Assembly: GCA_017625035.1 (NCBI GenBank)
Contig: JAGALX010000027.1
Span: 18,695 to 82,694, forward strand
Length of the DNA: 64,000 nucleotides
From: Clostridia bacterium
Lineage (GTDB): Bacteria > Bacillota > Clostridia > TANB77 > CAG-508
Reading direction: 5' to 3'
Numbering within the stretch: position 1 is the stretch's first letter; each line of letters starts with the position of its first letter. The translations under genes were made by a program, and so were the position numbers. A model generated the notes under the pieces. That model had not been told where the DNA came from. It worked only from the letters and a program-made list of their open reading frames with translations, and made no database searches. Shown piece after piece: positions 7,886 through 16,229 of this stretch.

Positions 7886-8444
7886 GGTCTATGGTTATCA
7901 AGGGTATAAAGGATACCAATTTGAAACAAGCCCCAAAAAGTTACAACCAGAATATGAGCCAAATAAAGAAGAACAAGTTAGCAAAAGTGTAAAGACAAAA
8001 ACAACTAGTAAAAGAGCTAATAAATCTGTGAAAAAAACAGAGCAAGCTAAAAATAATAAAGCTAGTAAAGATGAAATAAAAAGAAGAGCTACATTTATTG
8101 CGTATATTGTATTTGGTTTTTCTGTGTTATTTACCATAAGTTACAGAAATTCTATAATTAATGAAAAATTTAATCAAAAAGAATCTTTAAAAGCTGAACT
8201 TACAGAAATACAAAAGGTTAATGAACAGTTAGAAGTTAGTGTCGAAAATGATCTAAATTTAACAAGTATTGAACAATTAGCTAAAGAAAAATTGGGTATG
8301 AGTAAGTTGAGTAATAGTCAAAAGGTATATGTAAATTTACCAAAAAAGGAATATGTTGAATCTCAAACGCAAGGTATAATTACAAGTACTAATGAAAGCT
8401 TATATGAAAAAATATATAACAGAATTAAAGAATTTTTTAATTAA
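7875..8444 (+). CDS. ftsL: FtsL-like septum protein
   Basis: A 189-residue bitopic membrane protein in the FtsL position after rsmH. Residues 1-70 are cytoplasmic and rich in Lys and Thr; residues 72-90 form one membrane segment; residues 95-125 form a short coiled coil (LTEIQKVNEQLEV); then comes LEQLAKEKLGM-like sequence (here IEQLAKEKLGMSKL), a feature of FtsL/DivIC proteins. FtsL joins FtsB/DivIC and DivIB at the septum and helps activate FtsW-FtsI. The cytoplasmic tail is longer than usual. ATG 7875 overlaps the end of rsmH and follows GAGGTG. No pbp or mraY follows; a terminator ends the cluster here. Confidence 0.8.
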   Translation: MANRVYGYQGYKGYQFETSPKKLQPEYEPNKEEQVSKSVKTKTTSKRANKSVKKTEQAKNNKASKDEIKRRATFIAYIVFGFSVLFTISYRNSIINEKFNQKESLKAELTEIQKVNEQLEVSVENDLNLTSIEQLAKEKLGMSKLSNSQKVYVNLPKKEYVESQTQGIITSTNESLYEKIYNRIKEFFN

Positions 8445-8492
8445 AAACATTTCACACAATTTTTTTAAAAAATTGTGTGAAATGTTTTTTTA
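8444..8492. terminator. Strong bidirectional terminator
   Basis: A long perfect stem around CATTTCACACAATTTTT and AAAAATTGTGTGAAATG, ending in seven T on the plus strand. It serves ftsL and, read on the minus strand, probably the convergent zinc-ribbon gene. Confidence 0.85.
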
Positions 8493-8726
8493 TAATATAA
8501 TTTGTTTTTTAAAATTGAAATTTTTACATGAAACAAATCTTGATAAATTTTTAGTAGAAATTCCAGTAATTGAAGATAACTCATGTATAGTAACAGAATT
8601 TTCGTTTTCTAAAAAGTAATTATTCAACTTAAAAATTTCATTATTGTCCTTTGGTGTACAAGAAGGACAAGTTTCTCCATCAGTAATAAAAAAGCATCCA
8701 CAGCGTTTACATTTATTAAAATCCAT
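8490..8726 (-). CDS. YvyF-like zinc-ribbon / HTH protein
   Basis: A 78-residue protein with a zinc ribbon (CKRCG near residue 6, CPSC near residue 20) followed by a short helix-turn-helix-like segment (VTIHELSSITGISTKNLSRF). This matches the TIGR03826/YvyF family usually found beside flgM in flagellar operons. The function is not well established; regulation of flagellar genes is suspected. AGGAGG precedes the ATG (complement of 8724-8726). No flagellar gene is near, so it is displaced from the usual context. The C-terminus runs into the shared terminator. Confidence 0.75.
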   Translation of the reverse strand: MDFNKCKRCGCFFITDGETCPSCTPKDNNEIFKLNNYFLENENSVTIHELSSITGISTKNLSRFVSCKNFNFKKQIIL

Positions 8727-8841
8727 ATAAAAACCTCCTTGAATTTAGAATATTTAGTTTAATTTTTTATTTTGTAATATTGTATCATAACAATATTATA
8801 ATTCAAATATTTTTTCAAAAAATTTGCTAAGAAATTAGGTC

Positions 8842-8870
8842 TTGTATTTTCAATAAAAAAGCTATATAAT
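8842..8870 (+). promoter_or_regulatory. Sigma-A promoter of gatCAB
   Basis: TTGTAT (8842-8847), 17 bp, TATAAT (8865-8870), about 30 bp before the gatC start. Confidence 0.65.
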
Positions 8871-8901
8871 ATTGACCAAATTCGTTAAAGGAGATGATAA
8901 C

Positions 8902-9189
8902 ATGCAAGTAAGTCGTGAGGAAATTTTACACATAGCAAATTTAGCAAATTTAAAATTACAAGATGAAGAACTTGATACATATTTAGTACATTTACAAGAT
9001 ATTTTAAATTTTGCAGAAAAAGTAAATAATGCACCAACTGATGGATTAGGAGAAACGATAGGTGCAAACGATAAATATAATGTATTCAGAAAAGATGAAA
9101 TTGTACAATTTGGTGACAGAGAAGCTTTACTTCAAAATGCTCCAGAGCAAGAAAGAGGAATGTTTAAAATACCAAAGGTTATACAATAG
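8902..9189 (+). CDS. gatC: Asp-tRNA(Asn)/Glu-tRNA(Gln) amidotransferase subunit C
   Basis: A 95-residue GatC, the small subunit that wraps and stabilises GatA in the GatCAB amidotransferase. It has the family pattern EEILHIANLANLKLQDEEL, then LQDILNFAEKVN and FRKDE near the C-terminus. GatCAB amidates Glu-tRNA(Gln), and often Asp-tRNA(Asn), where glutaminyl-tRNA synthetase is missing. ATG 8902 follows AAAGGAGA; an upstream in-frame TTG at 8872 would overlap the promoter and is not used. gatA follows after 111 bp containing a palindromic element. Confidence 0.95.
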   Translation: MQVSREEILHIANLANLKLQDEELDTYLVHLQDILNFAEKVNNAPTDGLGETIGANDKYNVFRKDEIVQFGDREALLQNAPEQERGMFKIPKVIQ

Positions 9190-9196
9190 TGAAATA

Positions 9197-9244
9197 GGGA
9201 AAAGGGGACGGTTCTAATTTCCCATATTTGGGAAAAAGGGACAG
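9197..9244 (+). repeat. Family A palindromic element, single arm
   Basis: A 48-bp unit beginning GGGAAAAGGGGACGGTTCT, with an internal TTTCCC..GGGAAA hairpin and ending GGGACAG. It lies between gatC and gatA. Seven further arms occur at 13505, 13598, 30162, 44754, 44833, 59523 and 59600. Confidence 0.8.
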
Positions 9245-9300
9245 ACTTTAATATTAAAAATAATGCAATACAAAATTAATTCTAAAAAAGGAGGAAAATT

Positions 9301-10770
9301 ATGGACATTACAAACCTTACAGTTCATGAGCTTCAAGAAAAATTAGAATCAAAAGAGCTTACAATAACTGAAATAACAAAAGCATATGCTGACAGAATTG
9401 CCGAAAAAGAAAATGATGTACAAGCGTTTATTACATCATTAACAGAAGAAGCAATTAAACAAGCTGAAGAAATTGAAGAAAAAGTAAAAAATGGTGAATT
9501 AACATCAAATTTTGCAGGAATTCCTATTGGCATAAAAGATAATATATGTACAAAAGGTGTAAAAACGACATGTGGATCTAAAATATTAGGAAATTTTGTT
9601 TCACCTTATGATGCAACCGTTATAGAAAAGTTTAATAAGGAAGGTTTAATTAATTTAGGAAAAACGAATATGGATGAATTTGCAATGGGAAGTTCAACAG
9701 AAACTTCTGCATTTCAAAAAACAAAAAATCCATGGAATTTAAATACTGTACCAGGTGGTTCATCAGGAGGATCAGCAGCAGCTGTTGCTGCTAACTTAGT
9801 GCCTTGGGCTCTTGGAAGTGATACTGGTGGTTCAATTCGTCAACCTGCATCTTTTTGTGGTGTTGTTGGATTAAAACCTACATATGGATTAGTTTCAAGA
9901 TCTGGGCTTGTAGCATATGCATCTTCACTAGATCAAATAGGCCCTATAACAAAAGACGTATACGATTGTGCTATGCTTTTAAATTTAATAGCAGGTCATG
10001 ATGAAAAAGATACAACATCAATGGAAAGACCAAAATTAGATTATACAAAAGCTTTAAAAAATGATGTTAAGGGTCTAAAAATAGGTGTTCCAAAAGAATT
10101 TTTTGGAGAAGGAATAAATGAAGAAGTAAAAGCAAAATTACAAGAAGCAATAGAAAAATACAAAGAACTAGGAGCAGAAGTAGAAGAAATTTCATTAGAT
10201 GTAGCAGAATATTCTTTAGCAACATATTATATAATCGCTTGGGCAGAAGCAAGTTCAAACCTAGGAAGATTTGATGGAATTAGATATGGATATAGATCAG
10301 AAAAATTCGAAACACTAAAAGATATATATGTAAATTCAAGAAGTGAAGGATTTGGTCCAGAAGTAAAAAGAAGAATACTTCTTGGAACATATGCATTAAG
10401 TTCTGGATATTACGATGCATATTATAAAAAGGCTCAACAAGCTCGTACATTAGTAACAAACGAATTTGATAAAGCTTTTGCAAAATATGATGTTATATTA
10501 ACTCCAACATCTCCAACAGTAGCATTTGAATTTGGAGAAAAATCAGATAATCCATTAGAAATGTATTTAGCAGATATTTGTACAGTATCTGTAAATATAG
10601 CAGGACTTCCAGGAATATCAATCCCATGTGGAGTAGATAGCAAAGGCATGCCAATTGGAATGCAATTAATAGGCAACAAATTTGCAGAAGAAACAATTTT
10701 AAATGCAGCTTATACATATGAACAAGCTACAAAATTTAGAGAGAATTATAAACCAGAATTTAAAAAATAG
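9301..10770 (+). CDS. gatA: Glutamyl-tRNA(Gln) amidotransferase subunit A
   Basis: A 489-residue amidase-signature protein, normal for GatA. It releases ammonia from glutamine for GatB. The catalytic Ser-cis-Ser-Lys triad is complete: Lys79 in [10 protein letters not shown], Ser154 in the [10 protein letters not shown] loop and Ser178 in [10 protein letters not shown]. The C-terminal [10 protein letters not shown] and GMQLIG motifs are present. The start ATG follows AAAGGAGG. It is second in gatC-gatA-gatB. Each junction of this operon holds a different repeat element. Confidence 0.98.
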   Translation: MDITNLTVHELQEKLESKELTITEITKAYADRIAEKENDVQAFITSLTEEAIKQAEEIEEKVKNGELTSNFAGIPIGIKDNICTKGVKTTCGSKILGNFVSPYDATVIEKFNKEGLINLGKTNMDEFAMGSSTETSAFQKTKNPWNLNTVPGGSSGGSAAAVAANLVPWALGSDTGGSIRQPASFCGVVGLKPTYGLVSRSGLVAYASSLDQIGPITKDVYDCAMLLNLIAGHDEKDTTSMERPKLDYTKALKNDVKGLKIGVPKEFFGEGINEEVKAKLQEAIEKYKELGAEVEEISLDVAEYSLATYYIIAWAEASSNLGRFDGIRYGYRSEKFETLKDIYVNSRSEGFGPEVKRRILLGTYALSSGYYDAYYKKAQQARTLVTNEFDKAFAKYDVILTPTSPTVAFEFGEKSDNPLEMYLADICTVSVNIAGLPGISIPCGVDSKGMPIGMQLIGNKFAEETILNAAYTYEQATKFRENYKPEFKK

Positions 10771-10799
10771 TGATAATAAATAGTGATAATAAATAGGGA

Positions 10800-10898
10800 A
10801 AAAAGAGAAGTTTTGCACATTGGGGACGTGAAAAATGTGCAAAAAATCAAAAAAATTGCACATTTTTCACGTCCCCAATGTGCAAAACTTCTCTTTTT
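10800..10898. repeat. Family B palindrome: perfect 43-bp inverted repeat
   Basis: Positions 10800-10842 and 10856-10898 are perfect reverse complements around a 13-base loop. The core is TGCACATTGGGGACGTGAAA. It fills most of the gap between gatA and gatB, ending 19 bp before the gatB start. Related but degenerate copies lie at 30237-30280 and 31069-31145. Confidence 0.9.
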
Positions 10899-10917
10899 AG
10901 AAAGGAGCAAAAAGCTA

Positions 10918-12360
10918 ATGTCAAGAAGTGATTATGAAGTAGTAATTGGACTAGAAGTTCACGCTGAGCTTTCTACAAAAACAAAAATCTTTTGTAGTTG
11001 TCCTACAGAATTTGGTGGAGAGCCAAATACACATTGTTGTCCAATTTGTATGGCTATGCCAGGAACTTTGCCTGTATTAAACGAAAAAGTTGTTGAATAT
11101 GCAGTAAAGGCGGGCCTTGCAACAAATTGTGAAATATCAAGAAATTGTAAAAATGATAGAAAAAATTATTTTTATCCAGATCTTCCAAAAGCATATCAAA
11201 TATCTCAATTTGATAAACCACTTTGCGAAAATGGATATGTTGAAATAGAAGATGATGAAGGAAATCCTAAAAAAATAAATTTAATTCGTATACATATAGA
11301 AGAAGATACAGGAAAATTAAACCATAATGAATTTGGAGCTGGAAGTTTATTAGATTTAAATAGAGCAGGGGTCCCATTAATAGAATCTGTATCTGCACCA
11401 GATCTTCGTTCAGCAGGAGAAGCTGAAAGATATTTAAGAAAATTAAAATCAATATTTGAATATATAGAAGTATCTGACTGTAAAATGCAAGATGGTTCAC
11501 TTCGTGCAGATGTTAATGTTTCTGTAAGAAAAAAAGGCTCTACAGAATTTGGAACACGTACAGAAATGAAAGGTATGAGCTCTTTCAGATCAATTGTAAG
11601 AGCTATAGAATATGAATCAAATAGACAAATTGATGTGATAGAATCTGGTGGAGTAATAGAACAAACTACATTAAGATGGGATGATGTATCTGGAAAAACA
11701 TTTTCAATGAGAAGTAAGGAAGATGCTGAAGATTACAGATATTTTCCAGAGCCAGATTTAGTGGCAATTCGTTTATCTGAAGAATATATTCAAAATATAA
11801 AAGAAAGTTTACCAGAACTACCAGAAAGCAGAAAAGCGAGATATATGGCTGAATATGGATTATCGGAAAAAGATGCAAAATTAATTACTGCATCTAAGTA
11901 TTTATCAAATCTATTTGAAGCTACAAAAGATGTTTGCAATAATGCAAAATTATCTGCAAATTGGATATTATCTGATATATCAAGAATATTAAATGAAAAG
12001 GAAATGGAACCATCTCAAATTCCATTTACAGCAGAACAATTAGGAAAAACAATAGTGTTAATTGAAAATGGAACTATTAGCTCTGCAATTGCTAAGAAAG
12101 TAGTAACAGAATTATTTGAAAATCCACAAGATCCAGAAGAAATGATAAAAGCAAAAGGATGGATTCAAATTTCTGATGAAGGAGCTATTAAAGAAGTTGT
12201 AATGCAAGTATTAGAAGCAAACCCACAATCAATAGCCGATTTTAAAGCTGGAAAAGATAGAGCATTAGGATTTTTAGTAGGACAAGCAATGAAACAAACT
12301 AAAGGAAAAGCAAATCCACAAATGCTTAATAAGATGTTTTTAGAGGAACTTAATAAATAA
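10918..12360 (+). CDS. gatB: Aspartyl/glutamyl-tRNA amidotransferase subunit B
   Basis: A 480-residue GatB, which phosphorylates the misacylated Glu or Asp on the tRNA and amidates it with ammonia from GatA. It has YEVVIGLEVHAELSTKTKIF at the N-terminus, the zinc-site cysteines (CSCP and HCCPIC), YFYPDLPKAYQISQ, and the YqeY-like tail domain ending GFLVGQAMKQTKGKANPQ. ATG 10918 follows AAAGGAGC; the longer frame from 10783 runs through the family B palindrome and is rejected. Translation downstream of so strong a hairpin may depend on its folding. Confidence 0.97.
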   Translation: MSRSDYEVVIGLEVHAELSTKTKIFCSCPTEFGGEPNTHCCPICMAMPGTLPVLNEKVVEYAVKAGLATNCEISRNCKNDRKNYFYPDLPKAYQISQFDKPLCENGYVEIEDDEGNPKKINLIRIHIEEDTGKLNHNEFGAGSLLDLNRAGVPLIESVSAPDLRSAGEAERYLRKLKSIFEYIEVSDCKMQDGSLRADVNVSVRKKGSTEFGTRTEMKGMSSFRSIVRAIEYESNRQIDVIESGGVIEQTTLRWDDVSGKTFSMRSKEDAEDYRYFPEPDLVAIRLSEEYIQNIKESLPELPESRKARYMAEYGLSEKDAKLITASKYLSNLFEATKDVCNNAKLSANWILSDISRILNEKEMEPSQIPFTAEQLGKTIVLIENGTISSAIAKKVVTELFENPQDPEEMIKAKGWIQISDEGAIKEVVMQVLEANPQSIADFKAGKDRALGFLVGQAMKQTKGKANPQMLNKMFLEELNK

Positions 12361-12363
12361 AAA

Positions 12364-12415
12364 GACATTGGACGGGTTTTTGTCTAAAATTTTAGACAGA
12401 AATTCCGTCCATGTT
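12364..12415. repeat. Family C palindrome after gatB
   Basis: GACATTGGACGG (12364-12375) pairs with CCGTCCATGTT (12405-12415), with a perfect central palindrome GTCTAAAATTTTAGAC at 12382-12397. It shares GACATTGG and TTGTCTAAA with the element at 55991-56048. It may also act as the gatB terminator, though no T run follows. Confidence 0.65.
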
Positions 12416-12560
12416 AATATCTTAAGTTAAGTGATAATTTTGTATATGAAGAAAGATACCGCGAAATATGTAGAATCAAGGGTGATGGTGGTGGTATATT
12501 TCTCTAGTTTGGTTAATAATGTTAAATTTTTTTTACTAATAGCAATAGTATTTTTTTTGC
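12416..12560. other. Intergenic stem-loop region
   Basis: AGAAAGATACC (12450-12460) pairs with GGTATATTTCT (12493-12503) around a 32-base loop, followed by a T-rich run. No gene is supported. A 50-codon frame beginning at the ATG at 12447 has no ribosome binding site. Confidence 0.35.
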
Positions 12561-12803
12561 CTAAAAAATATCCTTTACAATCCTATCAAATGCAATAGTA
12601 CAAATTACAAAAAAGCAAGAAAATAGTATGCCAATTTTTAACATAAAAACTCCAATTTCATATTGAAATAATATATCTGTAGATTTATAAAAACAAAGCA
12701 TCATTGCGGATAACAAGCTTATTATTAAACAAATTTTTAATCCAACAATACCAATATGTAAAATTTTTTTATCTATTTTTTTTAATCTATTTAAAATATC
12801 CAT
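12561..12803 (-). CDS. Small membrane protein, two transmembrane segments
   Basis: An 80-residue hydrophobic protein with a basic N-terminus (LNRLKKIDKKI) and two membrane segments, about residues 17-40 and 50-70. AGGAGG lies 12 bases before the ATG (complement of 12801-12803), a little far. Similar small proteins of unknown function occur in clostridia. It reads toward gatB and diverges from rplI. The function is unknown. Confidence 0.6.
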   Translation of the reverse strand: MDILNRLKKIDKKILHIGIVGLKICLIISLLSAMMLCFYKSTDILFQYEIGVFMLKIGILFSCFFVICTIAFDRIVKDIF

Positions 12804-12922
12804 TTTTCAATAAATCCTCCTAAATAACAATTTGTCATAAAATAATTACCTGTAAACTATCTACAATAATAGTAGCACAAATAAAGGTTAAAAATCAAAG
12901 GTAATTCTATCCACAAATAATC

Positions 12923-12951
12923 TTGAAAACATATAAGAAGAGTGGTATAAT
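12923..12951 (+). promoter_or_regulatory. Sigma-A promoter of rplI
   Basis: TTGAAA (12923-12928), 17 bp, TATAAT (12946-12951). Confidence 0.8.
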
Positions 12952-13009
12952 CTGTAAAATAAAATATGGAGCTTTGAAGAATCGAAGCGATAGAATAGGA
13001 GTGGTTTTA

Positions 13010-13456
13010 ATGAAAGTAATTTTATTAGACAATATAAAAGGGGTAGGAAAAAAAGATGAAGTAATAAATGCAAGTGACGGATACGCAAGAAACTTTTTGT
13101 TTCCTAAAAAATTGGCAGTAGAAGCAACTAATGAAAATATGAATAAATTAAAAGCAAAAAAACAATCAGAGCAATATAAAAAAGATGTAGAAAAAGAAAA
13201 TGCGCAAAAAATAGCAAAACAATTAGATGATATAACACTAAGTATAAAAGTAAAAGCTGGCGAAAACGGAAAAATTTTCGGAGGTGTTACTTCAAAAGAA
13301 ATATCAGAAGAGCTAAAAAAACAATACAAAATTGAAGTTGATAAAAAGAAAATTGTATTAAACGAAAATATAAAAAATATAGGAAGTTTTGATATAAATA
13401 TTAAATTATATGAAGGTGTTACAGGAAAATTAAAAGTTAAAGTTGTATCAATGTAG
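13010..13456 (+). CDS. rplI: 50S ribosomal protein L9
   Basis: A 148-residue L9. The N-terminal rRNA-binding domain has KVILLDNIKGVGKKDEVI and the signature GYARNFLFPKKLA. A long charged connecting helix follows (NKLKAKKQSEQYKKDVEKE), then the C-terminal domain with GKIFGGVTSKEI. L9 binds 23S rRNA near the L1 stalk and limits frameshifting. ATG 13010 follows ATAGGAGTGG; the longer frame from 12923 starts inside the promoter. As in other Firmicutes it sits just before dnaB, here separated by a 180-bp palindrome. Confidence 0.97.
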   Translation: MKVILLDNIKGVGKKDEVINASDGYARNFLFPKKLAVEATNENMNKLKAKKQSEQYKKDVEKENAQKIAKQLDDITLSIKVKAGENGKIFGGVTSKEISEELKKQYKIEVDKKKIVLNENIKNIGSFDINIKLYEGVTGKLKVKVVSM

Positions 13457-13484
13457 TAGAAAACGCGAATGAAGAAGAGAGCGA

Positions 13485-13665
13485 AAAGGAGAGGAAAAAG
13501 AGGAGGGAAAAGGGGACGGTTCTGATTTCCCATTTTTGGGAATTAGGGACAGTCTTTAATATAATTATAAATATTCAACTAAAAAAATTTGTAAAGGCTG
13601 TCCCTAATTCCCAAAAATGGGAAATCAGAACCGTCCCCTTTTCCCTCCTCTTTTTCCTTCTCCTT
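13485..13665. repeat. Family A paired palindrome between rplI and dnaB
   Basis: Two family A arms (13505-13552 and 13598-13645) face each other, and the match continues outward through GAGGAAAAAGAGGAG and its complement. Arms of about 65-70 bp surround a 45-bp AT-rich loop. Both strands outward translate to the same spurious peptide beginning MGNQNRPLFPPLFP. It could fold into a very stable RNA hairpin and uncouple dnaB from rplI. Confidence 0.9.
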
Positions 13666-13703
13666 TCAATTTTAAAATTTATACGAGAAAGGACTGTAGT
13701 AAA

Positions 13704-15035
13704 ATGGAGCTAGGCAAAGTACCACCACATGATTTAGAAGCAGAGCAAGCAGTTTTAGGATGTATGCTAACAGATAAAGACGCTGTGGTTTCTGCTGTAG
13801 AAACACTAACAGAAGAAGATTTTTACAGAGAAGATAATAAAATAATTTACAGAGCAATACTAAATTTATATAACAGAGCAGAGCCAATAGATATTATAAC
13901 ATTAAAATCAGAGCTATTATCAATGGGAAAATTTGATGCAGTTGGTGGGTTAGAATACTTAGCAGAGCTACCAGATAAAGTACCTACGACCTCAAATGTT
14001 GATAGATATGTAAAAATAGTAGAAGAAAAATCAACTTTAAGAACTCTAATACGAACTGCAAATGAGCTAATAACTCTAGGCTATGATCCAACTCAAGAAG
14101 TTGAAGATATAATGGATAATGCCGAAAAAAAGATTTTTAATATTATGCAAAAAAAGAATCAAACAGGATATGCATCTATTAAAGATATTTTAGTAGATTC
14201 TTTTACAGAGCTTGAAAACTTATATAACAGAAAACAACATGTAACAGGTGTTCCAACTGGATTTGTTGACTTAGATAATAAAACAGCAGGACTTCACAAT
14301 TCAGACTTGATACTAGTTGCTGCAAGACCTGCTATGGGAAAATCTGCATTTGCATTAAATATTGCTACAAATGCAGCAATTCAAGGAAATGTTGGTGTTG
14401 CAATATTCAGTCTCGAAATGTCTAAAGAGCAAATGGCAAACAGAATCTTGGGAAGTGTTGCAATGGTAGATGGAAATAGTATCAGAACAGGTAGAATTGC
14501 AGATGATGATTGGATAAAACTTGCCACTGCATCTGGTGAACTTTCTCAAACTGGAATATATATAGATGATACCCCAGGTATATCTGTTATGGAAATTCGT
14601 GCAAAATGTAGAAAATTAAAAATGGAAAAAAATATTGGATTAGTAGTAATAGATTACTTGCAACTTGTTCAAGGTAGTAGCAAAAAAGGTGGAAGCCGTG
14701 AACAAGAAATTTCTGAAATTAGTAGATCATTAAAAATATTAGCAAAGGAAATAAATGTACCAGTAATAGCATTATCTCAGCTATCTCGTGCACCAGAACA
14801 ACGTCCAGATCACAGACCAATGCTATCTGACCTTCGTGAATCTGGAGCGATAGAGCAAGATGCTGATATTGTAATTTTCTTATATAGAGATGATTATTAT
14901 AATCAAGATAGTGAAAAGAAAAATATTGCAGAGGTTATTATAGCAAAACATAGAGCTGGTTCAACAGGAACTGTGGAACTTGCATGGCTTGGAAGTTACA
15001 CGAAGTTTGCTAATTTGGCGAAAGATTATAAGTAA
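13704..15035 (+). CDS. dnaB: Replicative DNA helicase DnaB
   Basis: A 443-residue hexameric replicative helicase. The N-terminal domain begins VPPHDLEAEQAVLGCML; the RecA-like C-terminal domain has Walker A ARPAMGKSAFALNIA, Walker B VVIDYLQL, and the motif H4 region GAIEQDADIVIFLYR. ATG 13704 follows GAGAAAGGA. The frame open to 13617 only extends through the palindrome and should not be used as the start. No intein is present. tilS follows 30 bp later. Confidence 0.98.
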   Translation: MELGKVPPHDLEAEQAVLGCMLTDKDAVVSAVETLTEEDFYREDNKIIYRAILNLYNRAEPIDIITLKSELLSMGKFDAVGGLEYLAELPDKVPTTSNVDRYVKIVEEKSTLRTLIRTANELITLGYDPTQEVEDIMDNAEKKIFNIMQKKNQTGYASIKDILVDSFTELENLYNRKQHVTGVPTGFVDLDNKTAGLHNSDLILVAARPAMGKSAFALNIATNAAIQGNVGVAIFSLEMSKEQMANRILGSVAMVDGNSIRTGRIADDDWIKLATASGELSQTGIYIDDTPGISVMEIRAKCRKLKMEKNIGLVVIDYLQLVQGSSKKGGSREQEISEISRSLKILAKEINVPVIALSQLSRAPEQRPDHRPMLSDLRESGAIEQDADIVIFLYRDDYYNQDSEKKNIAEVIIAKHRAGSTGTVELAWLGSYTKFANLAKDYK

Positions 15036-15065
15036 ATTTTGGAATCAAAGAAAAGGAATGAAAAA

Positions 15066-16055
15066 ATGTTAGAAAACGAAGTTTTAAATACAATTCAAAA
15101 ATATAATATGATTCAAGAAAATGATACAATTGTAGTTGCTGTTTCTGGAGGACCAGATTCAATGACTTTATTAAATGTGTTATTAAAAATAAAAAACAAG
15201 CTAAAATTTAAAATTGTCGTAGCCCATGTTAACCACATGATAAGGGCAGTTGCAGATTCTGAAACTCAATATGTAAAAGATTTTTGTGAGAAAAATAGTA
15301 TTGAATGTTATATAAAAAAAATAGATGTAATAAAAAAATCAGAGCTAGAAAAAATAAGTACAGAAGAAGCTGGAAGAAATGCAAGATATGATTTTTTCGA
15401 AGAAATATTTAATAAAGTACAAGGAAGCAAAATTGCGATAGCACATAATAAAAACGATAATGCAGAAACTGTTTTAATGAATTTTATGCGAGGAACAGGA
15501 GTTTCTGGACTAAAAGGAATTGAACCTGTACGAAACAATAAATTTATAAGACCATTAATCGAAATCAATAGGAAAGATATAGAGCAATATTGTATTGATG
15601 AAAATTTGAATCCAAAATTTGATGAATCAAATAATGAAAATATCTACACAAGGAATAAAATAAGAAATTTATTAATTCCATATTTAAAAAAAGAATTTAA
15701 TCCTAATATTGTTGACTCAATTAACAGATTGTCTGAATTGGCATCACAGGAAAATAAATATATAGAAAAAATTGTTAATAAAAGTTTTGAAGATATAAAA
15801 GAAAATATTGATAATAATAATATAGTATTAAATTTGAAAAAATTTAATTTATTAGATTCATTTATTAAAAGTAAAATAATTCTATTATGTGTGAAAAAAT
15901 TATTTAATTCTACAAAAGGAGTAGAAAAAATTCACATAGAGGATATAATAAAACTTTGTGAAAAAAATGTAGGAAATAAATATTTAACCCCAAATAAAAA
16001 TTTAAAAGTAGCCATTAATAAAGGGAAGATTATAATTTCTAAGATTTCAAATTAA
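15066..16055 (+). CDS. tilS: tRNA(Ile)-lysidine synthase TilS
   Basis: A 329-residue N-type ATP pyrophosphatase. The PP-loop is AVSGGPDSMTLL near residue 25, followed by VVAHVNHMIR and AHNKNDNAETVLMNFMRG. TilS converts cytidine 34 of tRNA(Ile2) to lysidine, so the anticodon reads AUA, a common codon in this AT-rich genome. ATG 15066 follows AAAGGAATG. Bacillus TilS is over 450 residues; this shorter form has a reduced C-terminal part. The usual partner hpt is missing between tilS and ftsH. Confidence 0.95.
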   Translation: MLENEVLNTIQKYNMIQENDTIVVAVSGGPDSMTLLNVLLKIKNKLKFKIVVAHVNHMIRAVADSETQYVKDFCEKNSIECYIKKIDVIKKSELEKISTEEAGRNARYDFFEEIFNKVQGSKIAIAHNKNDNAETVLMNFMRGTGVSGLKGIEPVRNNKFIRPLIEINRKDIEQYCIDENLNPKFDESNNENIYTRNKIRNLLIPYLKKEFNPNIVDSINRLSELASQENKYIEKIVNKSFEDIKENIDNNNIVLNLKKFNLLDSFIKSKIILLCVKKLFNSTKGVEKIHIEDIIKLCEKNVGNKYLTPNKNLKVAINKGKIIISKISN

Positions 16056-16070
16056 AAAATCTATTTTTGC

Positions 16071-16121
16071 GGGCAATCTGTTTTCCATGAATAAAAGATG
16101 GAGATAGAATTGCCCATTTTT
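16071..16121 (+). terminator. Terminator after tilS
   Basis: GGGCAAT (16071-16077) with ATTGCCC (16109-16115) and an inner TTTCCAT/ATGGA pairing, followed by ATTTTTAA. Confidence 0.6.
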
Positions 16122-16146
16122 AATTGTGAAACTTTTGTGTAAATGC

Positions 16147-16177
16147 TTGAATTGTAAAATAAATTATGTTATATAAT
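16147..16177 (+). promoter_or_regulatory. Possible ftsH promoter
   Basis: TTGAAT (16147-16152) and TATAAT (16172-16177) with a long 19-bp spacer. Confidence 0.4.
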
Positions 16178-16229
16178 ATAAAGTGATAAACTGCAGTTAC
16201 TTTTTTGGTAACATAAAGGAGGAAAAAAT

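Noticed and set aside
10783..10917. Longer N-terminus for GatB
   Set aside because: It translates the family B palindrome; AAAGGAGC precedes ATG 10918 and the family starts there.
12907..13533. A 208-codon minus-strand open frame over rplI
   Set aside because: It is antisense to the ribosomal protein gene, Phe/Ser rich as expected for a shadow, and begins inside a palindrome arm.
13617..13703. N-terminal extension of DnaB beginning MGNQNRPLF
   Set aside because: It is the translation of a family A arm; the real start with a ribosome binding site is ATG 13704.
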